Below are positions 47,867-59,553 of a DNA stretch of 64,000 bases, in pieces; position 1 is the stretch's first letter; every line of letters begins with the position of its first letter. Under the pieces are notes generated by a model. It was given only the letters and a program-made list of their open reading frames with translations, was not told where the DNA came from and ran no database searches. The stretch comes from Ctenosaura bakeri (lineage: Eukaryota > Chordata > Lepidosauria > Squamata > Iguanidae), in assembly GCA_948474755.1 (NCBI GenBank), contig CAOLHI010002508.1, positions 186,001-250,000 of the forward strand, written 5' to 3'. The translations under genes were made by a program, and so were the position numbers.

Positions 47867-49023
47867 ATCCCCCCTCTCATTTTACCTGACCTCATCATAT
47901 CTTCCCCTATAAGCTTCAATAATATCTAGTGGTAGTCGAAGCAGCTATAACTATAACTCAATTAACCTATCATCCAGTTCTCTTTATGCGGATGTTACAA
48001 TAATTATAGAGTTATCTAACTCTATTTATATTTATTATCCTTCTGCTTATATCTTTATAACCTTTATGGTAACCGGTCGATCCTTACCAATTCATCTAAT
48101 ATTGTATTTTACAAAAATTAATTGATTAGTTAGCAATATAGTTGTAATTAATTAGTTAGTTATAAGTCAAATATCAATCAATTGTCCAATAAATACTGAT
48201 TGCTTATCAAATACTTAATAGTTCATTACTCAATACCCCAATCAAATATCAGTAATTGATTATCCAATCTCCCCTTAAATACGATATTTGTATTTCTTAA
48301 TATTCCTTTTCCCAGTATCCCAGTGTGATATCAGTTACCAAATATTCAATCCTTATCAAGTAGTTCATTACTCGGGTGTCATATAACTCTTTACATATAT
48401 ATATCAAATAAATTAAATCAATTTAGAGACAAAGGCATAAATAAAGAGAGGAATATAACTATATAATAAAAATACACATTCAATACCCAACGATACTAAT
48501 CTATAACTTACTCTCCTACTCCTTTACTAACAAACACCCTTAACAGATGCCTATTCCAGTGGAGTTTCCACTTTAAACTTTACAAATTCTATTTACTCCT
48601 TCTTCCATCTTTCTTCATTCCCATCAGCAACCCTGTTGTCACCTCCTCTTTCGCTTCTTTTCCTTTTTCCTTCTGTGACCTCATATCTCTCCTTCTTCCC
48701 CACAATGTCCAAGGGCTTTCTCCACTGCAGAAGGACTTGAGAGGTTAAGAATATCTTAAAGTGGAAGTCACCCCAGAGTCCTCAGTAAATCAAAACTCAC
48801 CAACACTTTAAAAAATTGGTCTTCCTATTAGTTCGTAGTAGGGTTGCAAAGTCCTAGGGTAATAATTTCTTTCCTCTCCTATAGCACCAAAAAAAATTCT
48901 CTCCTGAAGTTTGTTTTTGCCTTTGGTCTTCAATTAACTCTTACAAACCAAAGAACCAATCTGAGACCAAAGCTTCCACAAAAAAACTACTAAGGATAGG
49001 AAAGTACAAAATATAGATTGCAA

Positions 49024-49055
<32 letters not shown>

Positions 49056-49807
49056 ATGTGAAGAGGATAACCAATTGGGCTCCACGAAAAAAAAAACTAG
49101 CCTCTTTTCGTTCCATTCCATTTCTCCCTTCCTCTCTCCTCTTAAAACCGCTCAGAGGTAGGTCTTAAAAAAGAAAAAGAAAAAAAGAAAAAACACATCC
49201 CACCTCTGAAGAGAGAAAACAAAATCCCTTCTTCAATACTTCGAATTCACTTCCAAGAAGGGGGGAGGGATAAACTCCCCAATCTTCTTATCCCAGTCAC
49301 TGCACAGACCTTCGCTCCAGGGGCCAACTTTCCTGCACCACTTCACAGTACTCTTCTCATCTTCAAAGCTTCAGCTCTTCTTCCCAGCCTGGTCTCGCCC
49401 TGACCAGATGGACCATACGCTGGCAGAAAAAAACCAAGAGAAAAAAAGAAAAAATCCCCCAAACCCAGTTAACGCCACTGGGTCTCATTGGGGTTAGTAA
49501 CTTATCAGAAGAGAATTCCGTGGCAAGAATATGGGACGGGAAACGCCCACTCCGACGCCACTGCGATAGGAACTAAGGGAATCCAGGTACCTCACCCTGA
49601 TGTGGATACCGCCAAAGGTGGAAGGTGGAAAAACCAACACCCCCCCCAAACAAGCTCCTTCTCCTGCCTGTATCCCTTCCCGGGATAAGGATTGATTGCC
49701 TTGCTAATAGCTGGCAATAGCTTGTGGCGACGGCAGCTCTTAAGAGCTCCAAAACGTGGAACTCTTGCGAGCCGTGCCTCCTCGCTCGCGTCCAGAACCG
49801 GAAGTCC
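47867..49807 (-). other. L1 5' UTR, minus strand
   Basis: Non-coding 1.94 kb upstream of ORF1. The distal 400 bp is G- and C-richer with several CpG sites; a TG/CA tract lies at 49031-49060. It would hold the internal promoter. Confidence 0.65.
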
Positions 49808-49824
49808 CAGTGATATAGGCTTTT
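49808..49824. repeat. L1 target-site duplication, high copy
   Basis: CAGTGATATAGGCTTTT adjacent to the L1 5' end. Confidence 0.88.
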
Positions 49825-50190
49825 GACAGGAAATCCTGCAGTACCCCTCCCAGGCTCTGGCTGCAAAATAACACATTACATCACTAACATTTTGCAGCCT
49901 GCCATCACACTCAAAATCTGCTGCCTGAGATGTCTGTCCACCTATCAGTGGCAGCTGGTGGCTTCCATTTAGACGGGTTGACGAATCTGCATGGGATTTA
50001 GTTCAAACATCGTCCACACAGGGTATGCAACCTGAAATGCCCCTTTAAATTTTTGAGAAAAGCCTGGAATTTACTACGCCACTGACAAGGAAATCACCAG
50101 CTGCCACTGCTAATGGCACAAGCCCTGGAACAAGTGCTACAATGCCTGGATATCTAAGTTTGTAATATAGTAGTATGCTTGATGTATGGA
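49825..50190. other. Unassigned
   Basis: No gene or repeat recognised between the L1 and the CR1 fragment. Confidence 0.35.
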
Positions 50191-50194
50191 GCTT

Positions 50195-50970
50195 AGAAGC
50201 ATAGTGTTGGAAGAGACCACAAGGGCCATCAAGTCTAACCACCTGCCATGCAGGAATACATAATCAAAGCACTCCCAATGTACAGCCATCAAGTCTATGG
50301 CCATTTCCACACGGGGTAAGTAAAATGGTGCAGTGCGTCCTCCACGGAGGACATCTACACCTTAGAGCGGACTGGGTCCGGACTACTTACCATAGATCCA
50401 CACCTCAGTCTGCTCCGGAATGACCCCAAGTGGTCCTCCAGCATGTTTTTGAAAGACCTGATTTTTCCGGTGCAGATTAGCAGGCTCACACCAATGCAAG
50501 CCTGTGATCTGTGGGGGGCGAGCTTTAGGTTGGCGAGCTTCAGCAGTTGGTCGAGACCCACGACCAACCGGAAGCCACCATTTTGGATGCTGGAGCAGTG
50601 CAGATCTATGACCACGCAGTTGTCTGCCTCATCCCAGACCGGACCGCCAGAAGATCCAGGGAGTAGCAGAAGGGAGCGATTCTCTCGCCGCGTGCGGAAA
50701 TGGCCTATGTTTAAAACCCTCCAAAGAAGGAGATTCCATCACACTCTGGGACAGAATATTCTACTGTCTAACAACTCTTACCATAAGGAAGTTCTTCCTA
50801 ATGTTTTGTGGAATATCTTTTCTTGCAGTTTGAATCCCTTGCCCCATGCCGTACCCTCTGGAGCAGCAGAAAACAAGGTTGCCCTATCTCCCCTATGACA
50901 TCCCTATAAATATTTAAACACGACTAGCATGTCACCTCTCTTGTCCAGGGTAAATAGACCCAGCCAGAAG
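50195..50970 (-). repeat. CR1 LINE 3' end, minus strand, split by a MITE
   Basis: Read in reverse, 50970-50709 holds the CR1 3' region (CCTAATGTT context; AGGAAGAACTTCCTTATGG; GAGTGTGATGGAATCTCC). It continues, after skipping 50299-50705, as TAGACTTGATGGCTGTAC through CCAACACTATGCTTCT near 50195. The same segments occur at 42890-43112 in the other CR1. Confidence 0.85.
50299..50705 (+). mobile_element. MITE, long subfamily (407 bp), nested in CR1
   Basis: Left end GGCCATTTCCACACGG and right end CGCGTGCGGAAATGGCC are inverse. TAT flanks both sides (50296-50298 and 50706-50708). Removing the insert and one TAT rejoins the CR1 3' region. The interior GTGCAGTGCGTCCTCCACGG matches 11351-11811. 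Confidence 0.85.
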
Positions 50971-51230
50971 TGCAGATCTAGTCCCTCATCATTTCAGGAC
51001 CATCACTTTTATATTCCAGCATTAAAATGAGCCCTCATAGATTCATTGCTATCTTTGCAGTGTTTTAAAACATTTGTATGAATTGACAAACTGTATGGCA
51101 GCTCATCAATCTAGATGTCAGTCAAAGCAGAGTAGTGTAAATTGATTCAAAGTATTCAGGCACCAGACTGGGATCTAAATTATTTGGAATCACTTGGGCT
51201 GGGGCAGGAGATATTTCACTGTATACAACA

Positions 51231-51757
51231 CTAGCGTATTTACCCAGTGTTGCCCAGGATTTTATTTTCCTCTTAAGAATTCACCGAACTGTCTTCTCCA
51301 GTACCTATAACTTTTCTCCATATTTCCTAATGCAATCTGTATTCATAGTTATTTAAATACACAGTTCAGATTCTTGAGGGAATATATTGTCCTCCTCCTT
51401 GCTGCTAGGCCCCATCTCCATAGCAACCAGCCTATTCCAGTACCTGTAACTTATCCCCATATTCCCCAATCCGATCTGTATTCAGAGTTGTTAACATACA
51501 GAGGGTTTGGTTTCTGAGGGAATACACTACCCTTCTTCTTGCTGGTAGGGCTTGTCTCCATAGCAACTGGCCTGAGGCCCAAGAGCTCTCAGCTGAGAAT
51601 TCTAAAGGCCCCTCCCTAAACTGCCAACCCCAGGATTCCATAGAATCTTCACAGCCACCCAGTCTCATGAGGTCTTCTTACCTCACACAGCCAATCATAT
51701 GAGGTCTGAGCCTGCCTGACGCAGACAAACAGACAAACTCTGACTTTTATATAGTAA
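51231..51757 (-). mobile_element. Helitron-like element, short non-autonomous
   Basis: On the minus strand the 5' end reads TTACTATATAAAAGTCAGAG and the 3' end GGGTAAATACGCTAG followed by T, fitting insertion between A and T and a CTAG terminus. Before the terminus, CCTGG and CTGGG around GCAACA could form a weak stem. No Rep/helicase is encoded. Inside is a fragment of the MITE centre (CCCTCCCTAAACTGCCAACC). Confidence 0.5.
51297..51572. repeat. Two diverged 138-bp tandem units
   Basis: TCCAGTACCTATAACTT and TCCAGTACCTGTAACTT start the two units, and both end CTCCATAGCAAC followed by CAGCCT or TGGCCT. The units differ at about one base in five, so the duplication is old. Confidence 0.75.
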
Positions 51758-51763
51758 TGTTCA

Positions 51764-53700
51764 GTAGACAATCAATCAGGATCCAAGAGCTACAGGGGGA
51801 AAAAACATTTCTCCTTTATTAACATGTCCATTTTTAAGGTGTTTTGTGAAGCTAGATAGTGGTTATTATCAGAAAGGACAAACATTAGTATACATTAACA
51901 TATCCTCCAACGTTTAACAAAAAGGGGGGGGGTTCTCCTTACACTCCCCAATCTTACTCACAGTTGACCCTCCACATTCTTTTACCCATAACCCACATAA
52001 TCCTTGCCATTGGCCATGATGCATAGGGCTCTCCAAGAGTTGAAGGTCAAAAAACATGAAAGATTCTACAGTTTCCCATCTTTGCACTAAACATAATGCA
52101 ATAGCCTGATTCCCGGCTTTATCTATAGTAGAGTATTTGGTAATATTTCTTGCAGAAACTGCTTCGCATTCTAGTTCCTATTGCTTCCTTTGGAGAAGTA
52201 TTCTATCATAGTTCCTAGGCTATTAAAATCAATCAAAGTTCCATAGCCTTTGTTATCAGTCCCCAAACACAGTTTGCTAAAATCAGTTTCCTGCCTTGCT
52301 CACCTCTTTCAGTGGGATTTCAAGAAGCCAGCTGTCAGTTCTCCTGGAAGGTTTAATGAAATCTATAAATTGCTTGGCTTGAATTCGGATTTAAGCATAT
52401 GAATTTGGCTAGGCTGATGGAAGCCAACTTCCTCATACCCTCATTTCCATTTCAGCCCCTTCAGGAGGCCTTCCATGCATAGAGGCCTTTTGCAGCAGCC
52501 AAACAGAGGTCTGTAGGAAACCCACAACCAGAAAGAAGCACAATAACCACCTCTGAGCCACCTTCCTCAGCAACTGGCATTAAAAGTCATACTTCCTCTG
52601 ATAACCAGAAGTAGTAGATATCTATCATGATTAGCAGCCATTGATAATCTTTATCCTATGTACAAAAACTTCAATAAATTATATTTCCACAGGCTCAAAA
52701 ACATGGACAGCAAACCAAATAGTAACAGAGTTAAACAATATACAGTAGAAAGAATTGATATAATAATTATATGGCATTATCCAATTGATAACCATGTTTC
52801 ACCACCAGCAGCAAGAGCATTATAGAATGCAACATACAATACATTCAGAGTCATGTGTAAAACATTTAAAAGAGTTATTGTTGATAATTCATTTATGTCC
52901 CACATTTTCCTGAATAATGGGAATTAGATTTTAAAAATTGAAACAAATGCTGAATACCATTGAAAAAATCGAAACAAATAAGCAGAATACCATTGAAAAG
53001 ATCCTTATTCACCCAAGCACCCACAGATCTAAACTCATTATAGAACCAGGTATCTTCAGCAGGAGTATTAGGATACCATAAAATATGGCACAGATGTCCA
53101 AAAAAATTTGCAAATTAAATAATGCAATGACTGAACCAACCAGGTCACACTAGATCCAAAAATCAAGAAGCCTTCAGACACTTCACTTCTGTTTGTGGTA
53201 TGGTACTTTGCATGGGCCATAAGTGCAGCTCAACATAAAGTTAAGCTCTAAAGTCAATCACAACCTCTCTAAACAGACATATCAAGTACTAGCAATAGGT
53301 CAAGGAACAGGAATGCTTTAATGACTGGAGACAATAACATGTGGCTTGCAAAGTAGCAAGCTTGCCTCAGTAGAGTCCACAACCATGCAGGAAAACACAT
53401 ATTCAAGTTAGGATTCACATATATTTAAAGCACATGTTTACCGATACCAGCAAATAAACATTTATGGAGCCATGTACAGTGAAAAGAGTCCATGGCCTAG
53501 CTGTTTTTGCAAGTGTCCAAAAAAGCTCAAAAGCCAACCATTGTTCCGTTTAAGGAAATTGTCCTGTTCACTTGCATGTAAATAAATTTGTCTGTTGTTT
53601 TTCAAAACATATACACACAAAAAACCCATGTAAAGATGAATGGGAGTATGCATATTCATCAAGTAGTCAAAGCTTTTTAGAACTCCATTGTAAAGCATTT
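51764..53700. other. Unassigned; possible old antisense LTR at its start
   Basis: TTTCTCCTTTATTAACATG near 51811 reads in reverse as an AATAAA context, and the following 800 bp could be LTR-derived. No ends or target duplication were seen. Confidence 0.3.
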
Positions 53701-53701
53701 A

Positions 53702-53820
53702 TGGCAGATGTGGAAATCTTTGGCCTTCTACATTTTGTTGGGCTGTAACTCCCATCAGCTCTAGCCACCATAGCCAAGATGGGAACTGCAGTCCAAAAGA
53801 ATCTGCAGTCCAAAAGATCT
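53702..53820. repeat. Fragment related to the repeat at 10091
   Basis: Contains TAACTCCCATCAGCTCTAGC and AAGATGGGAACTGCAGTCC, imperfect inverses around a short centre. Probably a non-autonomous DNA transposon remnant. Confidence 0.35.
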
Positions 53821-54103
53821 GTTGGTTATGCATAATTGTGTTTTGCATTATTAAGGCTATTTAGAAACTAGAGACATCTGTTATTGCCCAGTTGACAGGA
53901 ACATGTATTGGCATAGCATGTTAATTCCTGCTGCCAGTTCTCTTATATTGTGTTCTTAAGCAGATAAGTATGTAGAAAACATAAGTACAAAGGTTCTTAC
54001 AGCAAATAGTTCTGGGAAGCAAATAGTTATAAATAATGGGTTATAAATAACTGATTAATTGTAATTGGTTCCTTTTTCAAAAGCAAATGTATAATTACAT
54101 AAT

Positions 54104-54282
54104 GTGTTGTTGCTCTTGTGTACCTTCAAGTCATTTCCAACTTATGCCAACTCTTAAGACAAACTTATCATGGAGTTTTCTGGAGCTGAGGGTGTGTGAC
54201 GTGCCCAAGGTCACCCAGTGGGCTTCCGTGGCCAAGTGGGGAATCAAACCCTGGTCTCCAACACTCACACCATGCTGGTGCT
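54104..54282 (-). repeat. tRNA-headed SINE, minus strand
   Basis: In reverse: AGCACCAGCATGGTGTGAG, CCAGGGTTTGATTCCCC, CACTGGGTGACCTTGGGC, and a tail with GGCATAAGTTGGAAATGACT ending in a short CAA run. Confidence 0.75.
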
Positions 54283-55074
54283 CTAATTACATAGCTACTG
54301 TAACATAAAGAGAGATTGCTTCATTCCTTTTGTGGTGCAAGTATACCAAGTAAGTTTCTTAATACTTAGAGAGATGTAGCCACACTAAATGGTAGAGTAA
54401 GAATATCCATGGTTGAGGTCTTGTTTTGTGCTGTTTTGCATGCTAAAGCAAGGAAGAGGTAGATGAGTGAAGTGTGTGTATCACTGGTCCTCAGTTTGCA
54501 GCATTTGTGTTATACTTTGTTTAAAACTGTAGTTTGGAAAACAAGAAAATCAATAGTTTTTTTAAAAAAAGAAGATCCTAGTAATGGTGACTTTTGGAGG
54601 CCTTGGAATCATAACTGTAACTGTTTTCAAAAGTAACTTTCTAAGCATTGCTCTTCTTTTTGGGTCAGGGACATATTTTAATAAGCACTACACCATTTCC
54701 CTCTCTATGCATGCTACCCAATATGGATAATATGAAGCTTCACTGTTATGACAAGGAACTGTACAAATGACTTGGGAAAGATACTGGAAGCTGTATATAT
54801 TCTGCAGTAGCATTCAATCTGTTATGTCTCTGAGATTAGCCATTTGTCATACAATATAATGGAATATATTTTTATTCTGGAAAAAGCAGAGCAAGAGAGC
54901 TGCTTCCACATCGTCTTTAAATTGATTTTCTTTTCTGCTAAAGGAGGACTAAATGAACACACATATCTCATTATAATTGTGAATGTGCTCTTACTATTTT
55001 TGTTGCTTCTGCTTGTAACAAATCTATGAATGAGAATGTTGTAGGGAGAACTGGGTGAATAGTACAAGAACCCA

Positions 55075-57425
55075 ACGTGGGGAGAAATAAAACCTTAAGT
55101 AAGGAGCTAGCAGGAATGTTCCATGGTCTTAGATATCTCTACACTAATGCATGGAGCATGGGAAATAAATAAGATGAACTTGAATTCTTAACACAGCTAA
55201 GCACATATGATATAATAGGCCTCACTGAAATCTGTGGGATAAGTGGCATTATTAGAATGTGGTAATGGAATATATAAATATCCCAAACAGGAAAGGAGGA
55301 GGAGGAGTAACATTATATGTCAAGAATGTTTCCACGTGTAAAGAGATCCTTGACTTAAACCCTGGAAGCCACATTGAGAGCATCTGGGTAACAATCAAAG
55401 GAGAAAGAAACAACAGTGATGTCATTGTGGGGGTCTAATACTGAGGACTTGGATGATGCCCTCCTGCAACAGATGAACAAATATTCAGAAAGAACAAATA
55501 TTCCTTATATTCTTGGCAGAGTTTAACTTTCAACAAATATTCAGAAAGAATATTTGTTGAAAGTCAAACTCTGCCAAGAATATAAGGTCTAACTAGTTTC
55601 TCACTTACCTGGCAGACAATTTCATTGCCCCGAAGGTGGAAGAGGCAACAAGACAATCAGCTATTTTTCATCTGATCCTAACCAACAATGATGACCAGCT
55701 TAATGGGGTGGAAGTGGTAGAATCCTTAGGTGAGTGTGACCATATTCCCCTGGAGTTTGTTTTACAGTGGAAAGGGGAAGCTAAGCATAGTCAAATATGC
55801 ATTGTAGACATTAGCTGATTTCAGCAAACATAGGGAAATACTGGGTGTGATCACATGATCAGAAATTTTAAAAAAGGAGTTTATGATGATGGGAGTTTCT
55901 TAAAATGAGTTAGTGAATACACAATTTCAAACAGTTCCAATGAGGAGGAAAAATGGGAGGTTTGTAAAGAAACTGGGATGGATGTCTAAAGAACTTTCAA
56001 CTGAGCTAAGATTTAAAAGGGATATGTACAAGAAATGGAAAAGAGGAAAATCACCAAAAAGGCATTCAAATGAGTAGCCACTACATGTAGAGAGAGTCAG
56101 AAAAACTAAATTACAGAACAAGCTCAGGTTTACTAGAGTGGTTAAAAACAATAAACAGGGCTTTTTTGCTGTTCTGTCACTAGCGAAAGGAAGAACAAGG
56201 AAATGGTAGGACCACTACATGGAGAAGATGCTGAAACACTAATAGGGGATAGAGAAAAGACAGAACAATTCAACACTTTCTTTGCCTCAGTCTTCTCCCA
56301 AAAGCAAAACAGTGCTCAACCTGGGGGAAATGGAGCAGATGATACAGTAGGGGAAGTGCATCACAGAATTGGTAAAGAGGTAGCACAGGAATGCCTGGCT
56401 ACTGTAAATGAATTCAAGTCTCCGGGATAGATGAGCTACATCCAATGGTATTTAAACCACTGTCAATAATTTTTGAGAATTCTTGAAGAATGGGTGAAAT
56501 CCCAGCAGATTGGAGGATGGCAAACGTTGTCCCCATGTTCAAAAAGGGGGGGGGAGAGGACCCAAGCAATTACCACTCAGTCAGCCTGACATCAATACCA
56601 GGAAGGATTCTATAGGAGATCATTGAACAGACAGTCCATAAGCACTTAGAAAGAGATGCTGTAATCACTAAAAGTCAACATGGGTTTCTCAAAAACAAGT
56701 CATGCCAAACTAATCTTATCTCTTTTTTTATGTAGAGTTACTAGCTTAGTAGATGGAGGGAATGCTATGGATGTGGCACATCTTATACCAATAAGGCCTC
56801 TGAGAAGATCCCCCACAATATTCTTGCAAAATGTAAGATGTGAGCTAGGTGGATTTGTAACTGGTTGACCAACCAGACCTAAAGGGTACTCACCAATGGC
56901 GTCTCTTCATCCTGTAGAGAAGTGACTAGTGGGATACCACAGGGTTTTGGACTTAGGTAATGACTTAGATAATGAAATAGAAGGCATGCTTATCAAATTT
57001 GCACATGACGCCAAACTAGGAGGGGTAGCTAGTACCCCAAAGGACAGCATCAGAATTCAAAATGACCTGAACAGATTAAAGAGTTGGGCCCGAACTAACA
57101 AAATAAATTTCAACAGGGAGCATTGTAACGTACTACACTTAGGCAGGAAAAAATGAAACGCACAGATACAGGATGGGTGACATCTGGCTTGACCACAGTA
57201 CATATAAAAGGGATCTAGAAGTCTTAGCTGACCGCAAGCTGCACCCAGATCCACAGTGTGATGCGGCATAACAGATAGGTCGGGGGAAGTAATAGCACCA
57301 CCCTACTCTGCTTTGGACAGACCTCACCTGGAATACTGAGTACAGTTCTGGGCACCACAATTCAAGAAGGATATTGACAAGCTAGAACAAGAGGAAGGTG
57401 ATCAAAATAGTAAAAAGTGTGGAAA
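55075..57425 (+). pseudogene. CR1 LINE, endonuclease through reverse transcriptase, heavily decayed
   Basis: The endonuclease opening is readable near 55130-55230 (LYTNAWSMGNK, then TQLSTYDIIGLTE). A middle part includes DQLNGVEVVESLGECDHIP (about 55690-55745). The linker NTFFASVFSQKQNSAQPGGN (about 56270) matches the CR1 at 40950. Reverse transcriptase motifs follow: SLTSIPGRIL, SQHGFLKNKSCQTNL, and FAHDAKLGG in place of the catalytic FADD motif. It fades out near 57425 without the CR1 3' terminus. Many stops and phase changes make it clearly inactive. Confidence 0.88.
55503..55587. repeat. Near-perfect hairpin, 40-bp arms with 5-nt loop
   Basis: The left arm 55503-55542 is the inverse complement of 55548-55587 at 39 of 40 positions (one G-T pair if RNA), with AGAAA as the loop. 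It lies within the CR1 endonuclease region. A direct repeat, ACAAATATTCAGAAAGAA, lies at about 55478-55495 and 55533-55550. Confidence 0.93.
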
Positions 57426-57451
57426 CTATGCTTTGTGAGGCCCAGCTTAGT

Positions 57452-57496
57452 CTAAGTCCCAGAGTTCTAGTCCAACACTACACCATGCTGGCTCCT
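57452..57496 (-). repeat. 5' end of a tRNA-headed SINE, minus strand
   Basis: In reverse: AGCCAGCATGGTGTAGTG, TTGGACTAGAACTCTGGGAC. It abuts the end of the recognisable CR1 sequence. Confidence 0.5.
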
Positions 57497-57499
57497 CAC

Positions 57500-59550
57500 A
57501 GTTGATGGTATAGGCAATTAAGAGCCATGATGCTTCATCTGGTGCTTGGAATCAGTGTAGTATTAGCCTTCTAACATGAATTTCAGTAGTGGAATTCACA
57601 TTGGTAGCAAAGGCAGTAAAGCTGCCTTCAATCAATTGTAATGTAAATCTGACTTATTAAAAAAATAAATCTATTTAATATGTTTCATGTTTCTGTTCGA
57701 GGGGCAAAAGAAAACTAGTAATGAATATAGAAAGCTATCTTCAGAGCATTAGGCTACTCTTTATCATCTCTATAGAGGTCAGGGGAATTTATAAGCATTT
57801 TCCAGTAGTCTTCTACTCCATTAGCTTGCAAGCAACAGATCACATAAGTGCTATTCCTACTGTAGGAGGAATAGCACTTATGTGCCTCTGCTATAGTCAC
57901 CTCTTGAGAATAGAATTTTATATTTGTACTAAGTGGAGGAACAGGGAGGGGGCTGATCAAATAACATAAAGTTAAAAAAAAAAGGCATACACTGCTAGAA
58001 AAAGAAAATATAGTTTAATCAGCAGTAATAATAATCATGGCATCTATCTCCTTCTACCTATTTCTCTCTTATTTCTCTGACACTTGTAGCTTTTATTTGT
58101 ACTATTTATAATATTTTGTATTGATTAACAATGTTGACATTTGGGCCAAAATAGAAACCTAAGAAACTTGGAATCTAAAATAGTTTAGAAGAATAAATAC
58201 ATTGAGCAACAAATTTAATTGTAATTTTAAGTAATGGATTTAAGTTAAGTACATCTATATAACTAGGAGCTGTCAGCAACAAGGGCAGGGACTACTTTTA
58301 ATTCGTTGTGGTTTTTTCTTTTTTGTTTAGTTTAGTGTAGTTAAATTTGATAGTTTAGTTTAAATATGCTTTGTTTTTTGTTCAATAATTGTAAGGCTGT
58401 GTGTAATTTTTATCTTTGTTCAGTTTAACTATGTCTCTTTCCCTTTCCTTCTTCCCAGATGTATGGTTTTAATTGGCGTTTGTGTTTGTTTTTATATCAT
58501 TTATATAATGTAATTTTAAAAAAATTAATTAAAAGAGAGAAAGTGGGGTGGGGTGGAGTGACTATAGGTGGTGACTGCCTTACCTTAATATAAGGGAGGG
58601 TGCGGTTAAAAGATCAGTTGGCTCCCCCCAACCCAATGTGGGCCACACAACTCCATTCTGCATTAACTTGAAGTGACTTTTGGGACTCTGAAGTGACTTT
58701 TGGGTTATTTGGGGGATATGAGCAACAATTCTTTTGCTTTAGGGACCTCCTTTAAAACACTATCAGAATGTTAAATACACATTTGGCCCCAATTTGCATT
58801 TTTAACCAATTCTTACTGTTTAAATTTGTGGGTTTGGTGAGGTGGTGGATTCCAGAGGGGCTAAAGACCATATATGATTATTGCTATCATTTATTTATAT
58901 AGTGCCATCACTGTACATGGTGCTTAACTAGTAAAAGAACAACAAAGAAGTTCCCTGCCCTCAGACTTACAATCACGTGTGACATCTCACCCAAGGGCTG
59001 TAGATCATACAGTTCCCATCCCTGCTACAATAAAACATGGCTGAGGATTTTAATTTTTTCCCATTTATTTCATAAAGTGAAGTTCCTTTATACTTCAAGG
59101 TAGGCTTGGTGACTTTCTGAAGTTTACTGGAAACAGAATTCTGCAGAGCTGGATGCTACATCCTCATGTAGCAACACTCCCAAGGGTATTGTTACTAGGG
59201 TGGAGGAGAAGATGGTAGCTTTCATGGCAAAAATGGTGGACATCTTGCTAAAGCAGGCAGAATGGTACCCCCAGCATTTCTTCATATGTACAAGAAACCT
59301 CTACTATATTAAGTGCCAGCACCAAATATTTCAGGGAAAAAGATGACAGAACAATGCAATCTGTACAATCAAATAGTAGAAAATAACAACCAAACCAAAG
59401 AATTTATCCTGTAGAGTTGGCATTATATATTGTTGTATATGCCCTTGCTACTAAATATACCATTAAGGTTCTCTGTACAGGAGCCAAAATGTTTCCATGA
59501 ACTGTGAAGCACCTTTGGGTGCTAAACATACAAAAAAATTGCTTTGAGAC
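57500..59550. other. Unassigned AT-rich stretch with one hairpin
   Basis: Apart from the inverted repeat at 57841-57884, nothing was assigned. TTTAAAAAAATTAATTAAAAG near 58513 could be a LINE tail; no frame supports it. Confidence 0.35.
57841..57884. repeat. Inverted repeat, 18-bp perfect arms
   Basis: CACATAAGTGCTATTCCT at 57841-57858 is exactly inverted at 57867-57884, with an 8-base spacer. Confidence 0.9.
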
Positions 59551-59553
59551 TTA

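Larger units (their letters stand above)
43672..49807 (-). mobile_element. L1 LINE, minus strand, 6.1 kb with internal RT deletion
   Basis: A 17-bp target duplication, CAGTGATATAGGCTTTT, flanks it (43655-43671 and 49808-49824). The 5' end on the minus strand reads GGGACTTCCGGTTC, like the start of the L1 at 32214. It has a 1.9-kb 5' UTR with a TG/CA microsatellite, ORF1, ORF2 overlapping by one base, and a 3' UTR ending in an A-rich tail (T run at 43672). About 1 kb of the reverse transcriptase is missing near 45410. Confidence 0.93.

Noticed and set aside
54844..55029. 61-codon hydrophobic frame as a small membrane protein
   Set aside because: Its hydrophobicity comes from T-rich codons; no start context, signal sequence or conservation evidence.
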